A stretch of DNA of 64,000 bases from Micrococcus sp. EYE_212 (lineage in GTDB: Bacteria; Actinomycetota; Actinomycetes; Actinomycetales; Micrococcaceae), in contig NZ_JAHXOZ010000005.1 in the NCBI RefSeq assembly GCF_023147585.1, positions 1-64,000 of the forward strand. The letters are read 5' to 3'. Positions 25,828 to 34,340 of the stretch are shown piece by piece; within the stretch, counting starts at the first letter, position 1; each line of letters opens with the position of its first letter. Both the position numbers and the translations under genes were made by a program. The notes beneath the pieces were generated by a model that worked only from the letters and a program-made list of their open reading frames with translations, was not told the DNA's origin and ran no database searches.

Positions 25828-27081
25828 TCACAGCACCGACACGTTCTCTGCGGACGGCACGACATGCCGGGTATCGAATACCCGGACCCCGAGGTCCGCC
25901 AGCGCCTGGTAGTCCACGTCGGTGTGGTCAGTCAGCACCACCACGATGTCCTGGCCGCGCAGGTCCTCCACGCCCTGAGCGCGCGCCACGCGCTCCGGCC
26001 AGGCACGATCCAGGATCCAGGTGTCCAGGGCGGTGACCTCGGCCCCGTACTCGTGGAGGAGACGGATCACCACCTCGGAGGGGGATTCCCGGAGATCGGA
26101 CGAGTCCCTCTTGTAGGCCAGGCCCGCGAGGGCCACCCTCGCCCCGTTCAGGGCCTTCTTGTCCTGGTTCAGCAGCCTCATCACGCGCTCGACCACGTGG
26201 ACGGGCTGGTTCTCGTTGATGTCGTTGGCGAGTTCGACGAACCGGAAGGTCTGCCCCAGGTCCTTCTTCACCGCCCACGAGAGGTAGCTGGGGTCCACCG
26301 GCAGGCAGTGCCCGCCCACGCCTGGACCGGGCGTGAACTTCATGAATCCGAAGGGCTTGGTGTCTGCCGCCCGGATCGAGTCCCATACGTCCACGCCCAG
26401 CTGGTGGGCGAAGACGGCGAGCTCGTTGACGAGGGCGATGTTCACGTGCCGGAAGGTGTTCTCCATGAGCTTGGTCAGCTCCGCCTCCCGCATCCCCTTC
26501 ACGGGGACGGGAGTGTCGATGATCGTCGCGTAGAACTCGAGCACCTTCTCCAGGGATTCGGGGGTGAGACCGGAGACGACCTTGGGCGTGGTCTGGAACG
26601 TCCAGTCGGTGCGTCCCGGGTCGATCCGTTCCGGGGAGTACCCCACGTGGAAGTCCGTCCCCGCGGTGAGACCGGAGCCGCGCTCCAGGATGGGCACCAG
26701 CAGCTCGTCCGTGGTGCCGGGGTAGGTGGTGGATTCGAGGATCACGGTGCAGCCGGGGCGGATGTGCTCGGCCAGCGAGGCCCCGGAGGCCTCGATGAAG
26801 GTCAAGTCCGGGAGGGAGTCGCGCAGCGGGGTGGGCACGGTGATCACCGCGACGTCGAAACCGGCGGCGTCCGCGTAGTCCCGGGAAGGCTGGAAGCGGC
26901 CCGAATCGAGGGCGGCCTGGATCTCCGCGTTCGGGATGTCCTCCACATAGGAGCGGCCGGCGAGCAGATCAGTCACCCGCACCTCGCTGAGGTCGAGCCC
27001 GATGACATGGTGACCCACCTCGATCGCGCGCATCGACACCGGCAACCCCACATACCCCTGACCCACAACCACCAATTTCAT
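25828..27081 (-). CDS. UDP-N-acetylhexosamine 6-dehydrogenase (WbpA/WecC family)
   Basis: A 417-residue NAD-dependent nucleotide-sugar dehydrogenase. KLVVVGQGYVGLPVSMRAIE is the NAD loop; ILESTTYPGTTDELLVPILE and YSPERIDPGRTDWTFQTTPK are family blocks; TPGPGVGGHCLPVDPSYLSW carries the catalytic Cys. The ESTTYPGTT and GFMKFTPGPGVGGHC blocks resemble WbpA (UDP-GlcNAc) more than UDP-glucose dehydrogenases. It supplies a HexNAc-uronic acid. Start ATG 27081 follows GGAAGGA. It is the first gene of the long minus-strand arm of the island. Confidence 0.9.
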   Translation of the reverse strand: MKLVVVGQGYVGLPVSMRAIEVGHHVIGLDLSEVRVTDLLAGRSYVEDIPNAEIQAALDSGRFQPSRDYADAAGFDVAVITVPTPLRDSLPDLTFIEASGASLAEHIRPGCTVILESTTYPGTTDELLVPILERGSGLTAGTDFHVGYSPERIDPGRTDWTFQTTPKVVSGLTPESLEKVLEFYATIIDTPVPVKGMREAELTKLMENTFRHVNIALVNELAVFAHQLGVDVWDSIRAADTKPFGFMKFTPGPGVGGHCLPVDPSYLSWAVKKDLGQTFRFVELANDINENQPVHVVERVMRLLNQDKKALNGARVALAGLAYKRDSSDLRESPSEVVIRLLHEYGAEVTALDTWILDRAWPERVARAQGVEDLRGQDIVVVLTDHTDVDYQALADLGVRVFDTRHVVPSAENVSVL

Positions 27082-27396
27082 CGGTCGTCCTTCCGCTTCT
27101 CCGCGCTCACCGCACGAGGCTCTTCTCGCTGTCCTTGCAGCGGGCCTCTGGATTAACCCCCATGACAGAGGAGCATAGCGCCTCAGAAACAGACAGAAGC
27201 CAGTCATTTCATGGACACATCTCTGATCATGCATCAATAGATCCAGGGTGAATTGCAGATGAACGCCTAGGAATGGCCCCGCCATGACTAGGCTGTTCGG
27301 AACGACGAGGGCAGCCACGCGGCTCGGCTCCGAGCGGTGCGCCCGGAATCGGACGCCTGGGCCCTTCACCCGACGACAAGATGAGGCAGGGCACCG
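27082..27396. promoter_or_regulatory. Divergent intergenic region of the polysaccharide island
   Basis: A 315-base gap between the divergent dehydrogenase and Wzz-kinase genes, clearly more AT-rich than the surroundings. It must hold promoters for both arms. The best -10 candidates are TATGCT on the minus strand (27177-27172) and TAGGCT on the plus strand (27289-27294), both without a good -35. GCCTAG (27265-27270) and CTAGGC (27288-27293) form an inverted repeat that could be an operator. Confidence 0.45.
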
Positions 27397-28836
27397 ATGC
27401 ACGAGCACGCGATGTCGGAAGAAGCCGGCATGCCCGGCGAGGAGCAGGGCGGCTTCACGCTCCGCGACGTGATGGCGGTCTTCCGGCGCCGCTGGCTGCC
27501 CGTCCTCCTCGCGACCCTCCTGGGACTCGGCCTGGCCGCCCTCCTCACCGCGCTCCAACCTCGCCTCTACACGTCCTCGAGCACCGCGGTGGTGAACCCC
27601 GTGGTGACGGACAACCCGGCGGCCGCCCTGAGCCAGGACACCGTGGCGAAGTCGCGGGCCGTGCAGTACAACGAGCTGGCCAAGTCCATGCTCGTGGCCA
27701 CGCGTGCCGTGGATCTGGTGGACTTCCCGCTCACCCCCGGCCAGGCGCGCGGCGCCGTCACCACCACTGTGCCCACGGGCACGTCGCTGATCCAGGTGCG
27801 GGCGGAGTGGGCGGATGCCCAGCAGGCCGCGCAGCTCGCGGACGCGTGGGTGGAGGCCCTCACCCAGGAGGCGGACACGCTCGCCCGGGCGGACGGGGCC
27901 ACGCCCCAGGTGCAGATCAACCGCATGCTCCCGGCCACCGTGCCCGGGAGCCACTCCTCCCCGCGCGAGGCGCTGAACCTGCTGGTGGGCGGCGCGCTCG
28001 GCCTTGCCGCGGGCGTGGGCCTCGCCCTGCTCCTGGAGGCGCTGGACCGGCGGATTCGCGGCACGGAGGACCTCCAGCGGGCCGGGCTCACGCCCATCGG
28101 CATGATCCCCGCGTCCATCGAGCTCTCCGGTGACCGCCGGGTGCTCCTCGAGGGAGGCTCGAATCCGGACGCCACGCACTTCCGCGCCCGCGAGGCCTTC
28201 AACGAGCTGCGCATCAACCTGCAGTTCATGAATCCGGACGATCCGCCGCGCATCATCACCGTGACCTCCACGAACCAGGCAGACGGCAAGTCCACAGTGG
28301 CGGCAAACCTCGCGGCCACCCTGGCCCACGCCGGGGTGCCCTCGGTGCTCGTGGACGCGGACCTGCGCCGGCCCACCGTGGCCACCACCTTCGGTCTGCT
28401 CGCCGGGGCCGGTCTCAGCGATGTCGTGGTGGGGCGTGCGGACCTCGCCGACGTGATCCAGGCCCCGGCCGAGTTCGGGGGCCTGCTGGTGCTGCCTGCC
28501 GGCCAGATCCCCCCCAACCCGACGGAACTGCTCATGTCCGACCGCTTCAAGCAGGCTCTGGAGGCGCTGGCCGAGACCCACATGGTGATCGTGGACGCGC
28601 CCCCGCTGCTCGCCGTCTCCGACGCCGCCGTCATGGCCACGCGCCTGGACGGCGCCCTGCTGGTGCTGGACGCGAAGTCCACCACGCGCGATGACGTGCG
28701 CCAGGCCGTGACTGCGCTGGAGCGTGTGCACGCCCCCATCCTCGGCGCGGTGCTGAACCGGGTGGAGAGCAAGGGCAAGGACGGCCGGTACGGGTACTAC
28801 CGCTCGGACTACACCACGGCCGCCCCGTCGGCCTGA
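27397..28836 (+). CDS. Wzz-type chain-length regulator fused to BY-kinase
   Basis: A 479-residue polysaccharide co-polymerase. Two membrane helices (about residues 33-52 and 190-212) flank an extracytoplasmic Wzz domain. A cytoplasmic kinase domain follows, with Walker A VTSTNQADGKSTVAANLA, Walker A' VLVDADLRRPT and Walker B MVIVDAPPLLAVSD. The C-terminal GRYGYYRSDY is a tyrosine cluster, the autophosphorylation site of such kinases. It controls chain length and export with Wzy/Wzx. No tyrosine phosphatase gene is in the window. The start may be a later ATG (27430), preceded by GGAAG; the first ATG has a poor ribosome site. Confidence 0.9.
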   Translation: MHEHAMSEEAGMPGEEQGGFTLRDVMAVFRRRWLPVLLATLLGLGLAALLTALQPRLYTSSSTAVVNPVVTDNPAAALSQDTVAKSRAVQYNELAKSMLVATRAVDLVDFPLTPGQARGAVTTTVPTGTSLIQVRAEWADAQQAAQLADAWVEALTQEADTLARADGATPQVQINRMLPATVPGSHSSPREALNLLVGGALGLAAGVGLALLLEALDRRIRGTEDLQRAGLTPIGMIPASIELSGDRRVLLEGGSNPDATHFRAREAFNELRINLQFMNPDDPPRIITVTSTNQADGKSTVAANLAATLAHAGVPSVLVDADLRRPTVATTFGLLAGAGLSDVVVGRADLADVIQAPAEFGGLLVLPAGQIPPNPTELLMSDRFKQALEALAETHMVIVDAPPLLAVSDAAVMATRLDGALLVLDAKSTTRDDVRQAVTALERVHAPILGAVLNRVESKGKDGRYGYYRSDYTTAAPSA

Positions 28837-28849
28837 GGCCATGTGATCC

Positions 28850-28893
28850 GGGCCCCGCTCCCCAGCGCTTCCGCGCGATGGGGGGCGGGGCCC
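28850..28893 (+). terminator. Terminator hairpin after Wzz-kinase gene
   Basis: Arms GGGCCCCGCTCCCC (28850-28863) and GGGGGGCGGGGCCC (28880-28893) with a 16-base loop. The -10 box of the next gene starts at the very next base (28894). Confidence 0.7.
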
Positions 28894-28899
28894 TATCCT
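28894..28899 (+). promoter_or_regulatory. -10 box, leaderless alcohol dehydrogenase gene
   Basis: TATCCT, seven bases before ATG 28907, with no ribosome site between. It abuts the preceding terminator hairpin. Confidence 0.65.
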
Positions 28900-28906
28900 T
28901 CTGTCC

Positions 28907-30094
28907 ATGCGAGCACTCACCTGGCAGGGAAAGCGAACCGTCTCCGTCGAGGACGTCCCGGATCCGCGGATCCAGGAGCCCACGGACGCCATCATCAAGG
29001 TCACCTCCACGGGCATCTGCGGATCGGACCTGCACCTCTACGAGGTGCTGGGCCCGTTCATGGACGCGGGCGACGTGATCGGGCACGAGCCCATGGGCAT
29101 CGTGGAGGAGGTCGGCTCGGCCGTCACCCACATCAAGCCCGGCGACCGCGTGGTCATCCCCTTCATCATCGCCTGCGGGCACTGCTGGATGTGCGAGCGC
29201 GGGCTGCAGTCCCAGTGCGAGACCACTCAGGTCCGCTCCCAGGGCTCCGGCGCGGCCCTGCTGGGCTACTCCCGCCTCTACGGCTCCGTGCCCGGCGGCC
29301 AGGCCCAGTACTTGCGGGTCCCCCACGCCGACTACGGGCCCATCAAGGTCCCCCACACCGGCCCCGACGAGCAGTGGCTGTTCCTTTCCGACGTGGTCCC
29401 CACCGCGTGGCAGGGCGTGCAGTACGCGAACGTCCCCGCCGGCGGCACGCTCGCCGTGCTGGGCCTCGGCCCCATCGGCCAGCTGGCCTCCCGCATCGGC
29501 GTGCACCTGGGGTACCGGGTGATCGGCGTGGACCCGGTGGCCGAGCGGCGCCACATGGCCGCCCGGCACGGCGTCGAGGTCATGGACATGCAGGGCTGGG
29601 GCGGCCGCGAGGTCCCCGAGCTGCTGCGCGAGGCCACCGGCGGGCGCGGTCCGGACGGCGTGGTGGACGCCGTCGGCATGGAGGCCCACGGCTCCCCCGT
29701 GGCCAAGGCCGCGCACCAGGCCGTGGGGATCCTGCCCGGCCCTGTGGGCCGGGCGGCCATGAAGACCTCCGGTGTGGACCGCCTCAACGCCCTCCACACG
29801 GCCATCGAGGCCGTCCGCCGCGGCGGCACGGTGTCCCTCTCCGGCGTGTACGGGGGCATGCAGGACCCGATGCCCATGTTGACCATGTTCGACAAGCAGA
29901 TCACCCTCACCGAGGGCCAGTGCAACGTGAAGCGCTGGATCGACGACCTGCTGCCGCTCGTGGACGACCCGTCCGACCCGCTCGGCGTGCTGGACCTCAC
30001 CACCCACACGGCCGCGCTCGAGGACGCCCCCCGCATGTACGACATGTTCCAGAAGAAGGAGGACGGCTGCATCAAGGTGGTCCTGCAGCCGTGA
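28907..30094 (+). CDS. Zinc-dependent alcohol/formaldehyde dehydrogenase family protein
   Basis: A 395-residue medium-chain dehydrogenase. TGICGSDLHLYEV gives the catalytic-zinc Cys, GHEPMGIVEEVG the zinc His-Glu, and ACGHCWMCERGLQSQCE the four structural-zinc cysteines. LAVLGLGPIGQLASRIGVHL is the NAD loop. The long insert near residues 265-290 and the overall length resemble glutathione-independent formaldehyde dehydrogenase relatives; the true substrate is unknown. It overlaps the next gene by four bases (GTGA). A remnant of a related gene's 3' end lies at 11065-11163. Confidence 0.9.
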   Translation: MRALTWQGKRTVSVEDVPDPRIQEPTDAIIKVTSTGICGSDLHLYEVLGPFMDAGDVIGHEPMGIVEEVGSAVTHIKPGDRVVIPFIIACGHCWMCERGLQSQCETTQVRSQGSGAALLGYSRLYGSVPGGQAQYLRVPHADYGPIKVPHTGPDEQWLFLSDVVPTAWQGVQYANVPAGGTLAVLGLGPIGQLASRIGVHLGYRVIGVDPVAERRHMAARHGVEVMDMQGWGGREVPELLREATGGRGPDGVVDAVGMEAHGSPVAKAAHQAVGILPGPVGRAAMKTSGVDRLNALHTAIEAVRRGGTVSLSGVYGGMQDPMPMLTMFDKQITLTEGQCNVKRWIDDLLPLVDDPSDPLGVLDLTTHTAALEDAPRMYDMFQKKEDGCIKVVLQP

Positions 30095-31122
30095 GGATCG
30101 TCGTCCTCGGCGCGACGGGCAATGTGGGCACCGCCCTGCTCGAGCGCCTCCACCGGGCCCCGGAGGTCACCCGCGTCGTCGGTGTGAGCCGCCGGGGCCC
30201 GGACAGGGCGGGGCCCCCCTACGACGGCGTGGAGTGGCACCGTCTCGACATCGCCGACCCCGCCTCCGCCCCTGAGCTGGAGGAGGTTCTGCGGGGCGCC
30301 GACGCCGTCGTCGACCTCGTGTGGGTGATCCGCCCCAACCGGGACCGGGCGCACCTGCGGGCCGTGAACGTGGTGGGGAACGAGCGGGTCTTCCGGGCCG
30401 CGGCCGCCGCGGGCGTGCCGCACCTCGTCTACGCCTCCTCCGTGGGCGCGTACGGCCCCGGCCCCAAGGACGCCGCCGTGGACGAGTCCCACCCGACGAC
30501 GGGCGTCCCGACCTCCCACTACGCGGCCCAGAAGGCCGAGGTGGAGTCCATCCTCGACCGCGTCGAGGAGGGGAGCCCGGAGATGCTGGTGACGCGCCTG
30601 CGCCCCGGGCTGATCTTCCAGGCCGCCGCCGGTCCGGAGATCAAGGACTACTTCCTCGGGGACCTCGTCCCCGGCCGGCTGGTCGCCCGGCTGCGGACGC
30701 CGCTGCTTCCCTTCCCGGCGGGCCTGCGCTTCCAGGCGCTCACCGCGCAGGACGTGGCCGAGGCCTACTGGCAGGTGATCGCCCACCGCGCGGGCGGTCC
30801 GTTCAACGTGGCGGCCGATCCCGTGCTCGACGCGCACACGATGGGCACGGCGCTCGAGGCGAAGCGGATCCTGGAGCTGCCGATGGGCCTGTTCCGGACC
30901 CTCGCCTCGCTCACCTACCGCGCCCGGCTGCAGCCCACGGACCCAGGATGGCTGGACATGGCCGCCGCGGTGCCCGTGATGGACACCTCCGCGCTGCGCC
31001 GGGCCACCGACTGGCGGCCCACCACCGACGCACGGGAGGCCGTCCGCCTCGTCCTGGACCACCTCGACGGGCGGGAGGGTCTCGGCAACGCCGGGCACCG
31101 CTCCCACTCCCCCGCGGAGTGA
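30091..31122 (+). CDS. NAD-dependent epimerase/dehydratase (SDR) family protein
   Basis: A 343-residue extended SDR protein. RIVVLGATGNVGTALLERL is the cofactor loop, LVYASSVGAYGPGP the catalytic Ser region, and SHYAAQKAEVE the YxxxK motif. It starts at GTG 30091, overlapping the dehydrogenase stop as GTGA, so the two are coupled. The substrate cannot be named: similar actinobacterial proteins act on sugars or small carbonyl compounds. The frame upstream of 30091 is only a shadow of the dehydrogenase gene. Confidence 0.87.
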   Translation: MRIVVLGATGNVGTALLERLHRAPEVTRVVGVSRRGPDRAGPPYDGVEWHRLDIADPASAPELEEVLRGADAVVDLVWVIRPNRDRAHLRAVNVVGNERVFRAAAAAGVPHLVYASSVGAYGPGPKDAAVDESHPTTGVPTSHYAAQKAEVESILDRVEEGSPEMLVTRLRPGLIFQAAAGPEIKDYFLGDLVPGRLVARLRTPLLPFPAGLRFQALTAQDVAEAYWQVIAHRAGGPFNVAADPVLDAHTMGTALEAKRILELPMGLFRTLASLTYRARLQPTDPGWLDMAAAVPVMDTSALRRATDWRPTTDAREAVRLVLDHLDGREGLGNAGHRSHSPAE

Positions 31123-31127
31123 GCGCG

Positions 31128-31622
31128 ATGGAGACCACGCGACGCCTCGTGGTCTCCTGCCTGCTCGCCACCGCGGGCCTCGGCCTCACCGGCTGCACCT
31201 CCTCCGGCTACCCGGCCGACCCGGAGGGCACCCTCGACCGCATCACCGGCGGCGTCCTGCGCGCCGGCGCGGCCCACCACCCGCCCTACGTGGACGTCAC
31301 CGGAGCGGAGCCCACGGGCTCCGAGGCGGACCTCGTGCGCCGCTTCGCGCAGTCGCGCGGGGCGAGCGTCGAATGGACGGCCTCCGGCGAGGAGGCGCTC
31401 ATGACGGCCCTCGAGAAGGGCGATCTTGACATCGCCGTCGGCGGCTTCACGGAGAGGTCCCCGTGGACCACCCACGCGAACCTCACCCGACCCTACGCCG
31501 AGGTCACCGGGCCAGACGGAGAGGACGCGAAGCTCGTGATGGCGGTCCCGCTCGGGGAGAACCAGATGCTCGGGGCCCTGGAGAGGTTCCTCGACGAGCA
31601 GCCGCAGGAGGACCGAGGATGA
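31128..31622 (+). CDS. Short solute-binding-like lipoprotein
   Basis: A 164-residue predicted lipoprotein with lipobox LTGC near residue 23. GGVLRAGAAHHPPYVD and GDLDIAVGGFTERSPW match lobe 1 of family-3 solute-binding proteins, and VMAVPLGENQMLGALERFLD matches their C-terminal end. The roughly 80-100 residues that would form lobe 2 are missing, so it is about two thirds of the usual 250 residues. The frame is intact and overlaps the next gene by ATGA. It may be a reduced sensor or accessory protein for the adjacent cation transporter rather than a full binding protein. Confidence 0.78.
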   Translation: METTRRLVVSCLLATAGLGLTGCTSSGYPADPEGTLDRITGGVLRAGAAHHPPYVDVTGAEPTGSEADLVRRFAQSRGASVEWTASGEEALMTALEKGDLDIAVGGFTERSPWTTHANLTRPYAEVTGPDGEDAKLVMAVPLGENQMLGALERFLDEQPQEDRG

Positions 31623-32641
31623 GCCGCACCGACTCCCCCGCCGGGCGCCGCTTCGGACGCGCGGAGCTGCCCCCGGAGATCCAGCGCGCGGCCCATCAGG
31701 CCGTGGTCCTCGAATGGCTGACCCTCGCCTCGCTCTCGGTCACCATCGGCCTCGTGGTGCTCGTCATGGGATCCTCGCAGGCGATGAAGGCGGCCTGGAT
31801 CGAGGACCTGCTCTCCCTCGTCCCGCCGATCGCCTTCCTCATCGCGCTGCGCGTCTCGCGTCGGCGTCCGCGGCGGGAGCGGCCTTACGGCGACCACCGC
31901 TCCGTGGGCGTGGGCCATCTCGTGGCCGCCGTCGCCCTGACCGCCATGGGCCTGATTCTCATCGTGGACTCCGCGATGACCCTGATCACCGGCGAGCACC
32001 CGGCGATCGGCACCCTGCAGCTCTTCGGCCACACCGTGTGGCAGGGGTGGCTCATGATGGTCGTGATGGCCCTGTCCATCCCGGCGCCCGTGATCCTCGG
32101 CCACAAGAAGCTCAAGCTCGCCGAGCAGCTCCACGACCGCGTGCTCTACGCCGACGCGGACATGAACAAGGCCGACTGGCAGACGGGCGTGGCCACCATC
32201 GTCGGCGTGGCCGGCGTGGGGCTCGGCCTGTGGTGGTTCGACTCGGCGGCCGCGATCTTCGTGGCGGTCAGCATCCTCAAGGACGGCTGGTCCAACCTCA
32301 GCCAGGCGATCGGCGTCCTCGCCGACCGGCGCGCCACCGAGATCGAGGGAAAGAAGCCGCACCCGCTCATCGACCACGCCGAGCGGGTGGCCTGGGCGCA
32401 GCCCTGGGTCCGCCACGCCGGCGCCCGCGTCCGGGACCAGGGCCACGTGTTCCACGTCGAGATGTTCCTGGTGCCCCAGCACGGGGCCGACGTCACCGTT
32501 GGCCGCTGCGCGGACTTGCGCGAGCAGATCGAGGAGCTGGACTGGAAGCTCGAGGACGTCGTGGTGATCCCGGTGGCCGAGCTGCCGGAGGAGGTCCACG
32601 GCGGCCGCTCCGGGGACGAGCAGTCCAAGGGCAGCGAGTAG
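31619..32641 (+). CDS. Cation diffusion facilitator (CDF) family transporter
   Basis: A 340-residue membrane protein with about six hydrophobic segments and a cytoplasmic C-terminal domain (from about residue 230: HVFHVEMFLVP is a CDF beta-strand with His). The layout fits CDF metal/proton antiporters. The usual membrane metal ligands are altered: the TM5 region is DADMNKADWQTG, with Met where most CDF proteins have His, and TM2 shows EDLLSLVPP instead of HxxxD. The cargo is therefore uncertain. It is coupled to the upstream lipoprotein gene (ATGA). Confidence 0.83.
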   Translation: MSRTDSPAGRRFGRAELPPEIQRAAHQAVVLEWLTLASLSVTIGLVVLVMGSSQAMKAAWIEDLLSLVPPIAFLIALRVSRRRPRRERPYGDHRSVGVGHLVAAVALTAMGLILIVDSAMTLITGEHPAIGTLQLFGHTVWQGWLMMVVMALSIPAPVILGHKKLKLAEQLHDRVLYADADMNKADWQTGVATIVGVAGVGLGLWWFDSAAAIFVAVSILKDGWSNLSQAIGVLADRRATEIEGKKPHPLIDHAERVAWAQPWVRHAGARVRDQGHVFHVEMFLVPQHGADVTVGRCADLREQIEELDWKLEDVVVIPVAELPEEVHGGRSGDEQSKGSE

Positions 32642-32650
32642 GGGCGGGCC

Positions 32651-33181
32651 TCAGCCCAGGAAGCGGCGGAGCAGGGTCTCGTCGGTGACGCGCTGGACCT
32701 CGGCCAGGTACTCCCGGGTCTGCTCCAGCAGGCCCCGCGCCTCCTCGGCGTCGAGCCCCGGCACGTGGGGTGCCAGGCGCTCCAGGATGCGCCACATCTC
32801 GGACTGGCCCTGCAGGGCGCCGGTCAGCACGTCCAGCTCCACCTGCGTCCACCCCGAGCCCTTCGCGCGCACGGCGTTGACGGGGTTCAGCCGCCCGCCC
32901 GCGGCCGCCACGGCCCCGGCGGCCCGGTCCCGCACGGGCGTGCGGAAGCCGAGGCGGGCGATGATCTCCTCGAGCCGCTCCTGGCTGGCCTCGACGCCGT
33001 CTGCCAGGCGGGCGAGCACCGCGTGCTGGGGCGTGCCCTCCCAGGTGTCGGCGGCCGCGCGGAACGCGGGCACGCCCGGGCGGGACCCGAGCAGGTGCTG
33101 GTTGAGGTAGTCCTCCAGCATCTCCCGGTCGAGGGCGGAGGGCTGGGACTCGGATGCGGGGGCCGCGGGGGTCTCTGACAT
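32651..33181 (-). CDS. Hypothetical helical protein
   Basis: A 176-residue protein that I do not recognise. It is rich in Ala, Leu and Glu and predicted to be mostly helical, with no signal peptide or membrane segment; after a disordered N-terminal 17 residues come several amphipathic helices (e.g. EASQERLEEIIARLG, EEARGLLEQTREYLAEVQRV). Third-position GC and the conserved start context support a real gene. TAGACA lies six bases before the ATG, so the mRNA is probably leaderless. It follows the tsaD operon but has its own promoter, and converges on the CDF gene with nine bases between. Confidence 0.75.
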   Translation of the reverse strand: MSETPAAPASESQPSALDREMLEDYLNQHLLGSRPGVPAFRAAADTWEGTPQHAVLARLADGVEASQERLEEIIARLGFRTPVRDRAAGAVAAAGGRLNPVNAVRAKGSGWTQVELDVLTGALQGQSEMWRILERLAPHVPGLDAEEARGLLEQTREYLAEVQRVTDETLLRRFLG

Positions 33182-33187
33182 GAGCCT

Positions 33188-33193
33188 TGTCTA
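33188..33193 (-). promoter_or_regulatory. -10 box, leaderless hypothetical gene
   Basis: TAGACA on the minus strand, six bases before ATG 33181. Immediately upstream (33195-33211) is a GGGAGGGG/CCCCTCCC inverted repeat that may terminate the tsaD operon. Confidence 0.6.
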
Positions 33194-33221
33194 CGGGAGG
33201 GGTCCCCTCCCCATCAAGGGG

Positions 33222-34313
33222 TCAGACGCTGACGAGGGACACGGGCTGACCCGGATCAGCGCCGAACGCCAGGCCCGAGGGGACGACCCCGTCGGCCACG
33301 AGCCGCGCGCCGAGGGCGGCGACCATCGCGCCGTTGTCCGTGCAGAGGTTCACCGGCGGCACGATGAGCTCGATCCCGGCGGAGCGGCAGCGGTCGGCCA
33401 GGAGCGCGCGCAGGCGCGAGTTGGCGGCCACGCCGCCGCCCAGCAGGAGGTGGGTGAGCCCGTGCTCGCGGCACGCGCGGACGGCCTTGGCCGTGATCAC
33501 GTCGGCCACGGCCTCCTGGAAGGACGCGGCGATGTCCGCCCGGGGCACCTCGAGGCCGCGGGCCTCGAACTGCTCCACGGCGCGGGAGACGGCGGTCTTC
33601 AGGCCGGAGAAGGACCAGTCGTGGCGGTGCGCGCCGGGCTCCTCCGCCGAGCCGACGAACTTGCCCGCCGTGAGCCCGCGCGGGAAGCGGAAGGCCTGGG
33701 GATCGCCCTGCTGCGCCATGCGGTCGATGACGGGGCCGCCCGGGTAGCCGGCGCCGATGAGGCGGGCGACCTTGTCGTAGGCCTCACCGGCGGCGTCGTC
33801 GATCGTGGAGCCGAGCAGGGTGACGTCCGCGCTGATGCGGTCCACGCGGAGGATCTCCGTGTGCCCGCCGGAGACGAGCAGGGCGCCGAGATCGGCGGGG
33901 AGGTCGTCCCACGCGGTCGGGCGCACGCCGTCCAGCATGCCGACGCCCACGTGGGCCACGAGGTGGTTGATCCCGTAGAGGGGCTTGCCCAGGGCGGCCG
34001 CGAGGGCCTTGGCTCCCGACACGCCCACCATGAGCGCGCCGGCCAGGCCCGGCCCGGACGTCACGGCGATCGCGTCGAGGTCCTCGAGGGCGACGTCCGC
34101 GGCCTCGAGGGCCCGGCGCACCGTCGGGACGAGGGCCTCGAGGTGGGCGCGCGCCGCGATCTCGGGGATGACACCGCCGAAGCGCACGTGCTCCTCGACG
34201 GAGGAGGCGACCTCGTGGGCGAGCAGGGTCGTGCCGCGCACGATCCCGACGCCGGTCTCGTCGCACGAGGACTCGATGCCGAGGACGAGGGGGGCGGCGG
34301 TGGCGGTGGGCAT
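33222..34313 (-). CDS. tsaD: tRNA N6-adenosine threonylcarbamoyltransferase TsaD
   Basis: A 363-residue member of the Kae1/Gcp family that transfers threonylcarbamoyl to A37 of ANN-decoding tRNAs. [17 protein letters not shown] opens the ASKHA fold; [10 protein letters not shown] and [13 protein letters not shown] supply the metal-binding histidines; [10 protein letters not shown] and [14 protein letters not shown] are family blocks. Start 34313 is chosen because a -10 box TAGAAT (34326-34321) lies seven bases before it; the ATG at 34322 overlaps that box and could not be on this transcript. TsaB and TsaE genes lie upstream in the same operon. Confidence 0.95.
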   Translation of the reverse strand: MPTATAAPLVLGIESSCDETGVGIVRGTTLLAHEVASSVEEHVRFGGVIPEIAARAHLEALVPTVRRALEAADVALEDLDAIAVTSGPGLAGALMVGVSGAKALAAALGKPLYGINHLVAHVGVGMLDGVRPTAWDDLPADLGALLVSGGHTEILRVDRISADVTLLGSTIDDAAGEAYDKVARLIGAGYPGGPVIDRMAQQGDPQAFRFPRGLTAGKFVGSAEEPGAHRHDWSFSGLKTAVSRAVEQFEARGLEVPRADIAASFQEAVADVITAKAVRACREHGLTHLLLGGGVAANSRLRALLADRCRSAGIELIVPPVNLCTDNGAMVAALGARLVADGVVPSGLAFGADPGQPVSLVSV

Positions 34314-34320
34314 GGGCTCC

Positions 34321-34326
34321 ATTCTA
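34321..34326 (-). promoter_or_regulatory. -10 box, internal leaderless tsaD promoter
   Basis: TAGAAT on the minus strand, seven bases before ATG 34313, in the 27-base gap after rimI. Confidence 0.6.
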
Positions 34327-34340
34327 GGGACGCGCCCGGC

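Noticed and set aside
25828-29016. A single 1062-codon minus-strand frame
   Set aside because: Only 25828-27081 is a real gene (nucleotide-sugar dehydrogenase). The upstream part is antisense to the Wzz-kinase gene and has no motif.
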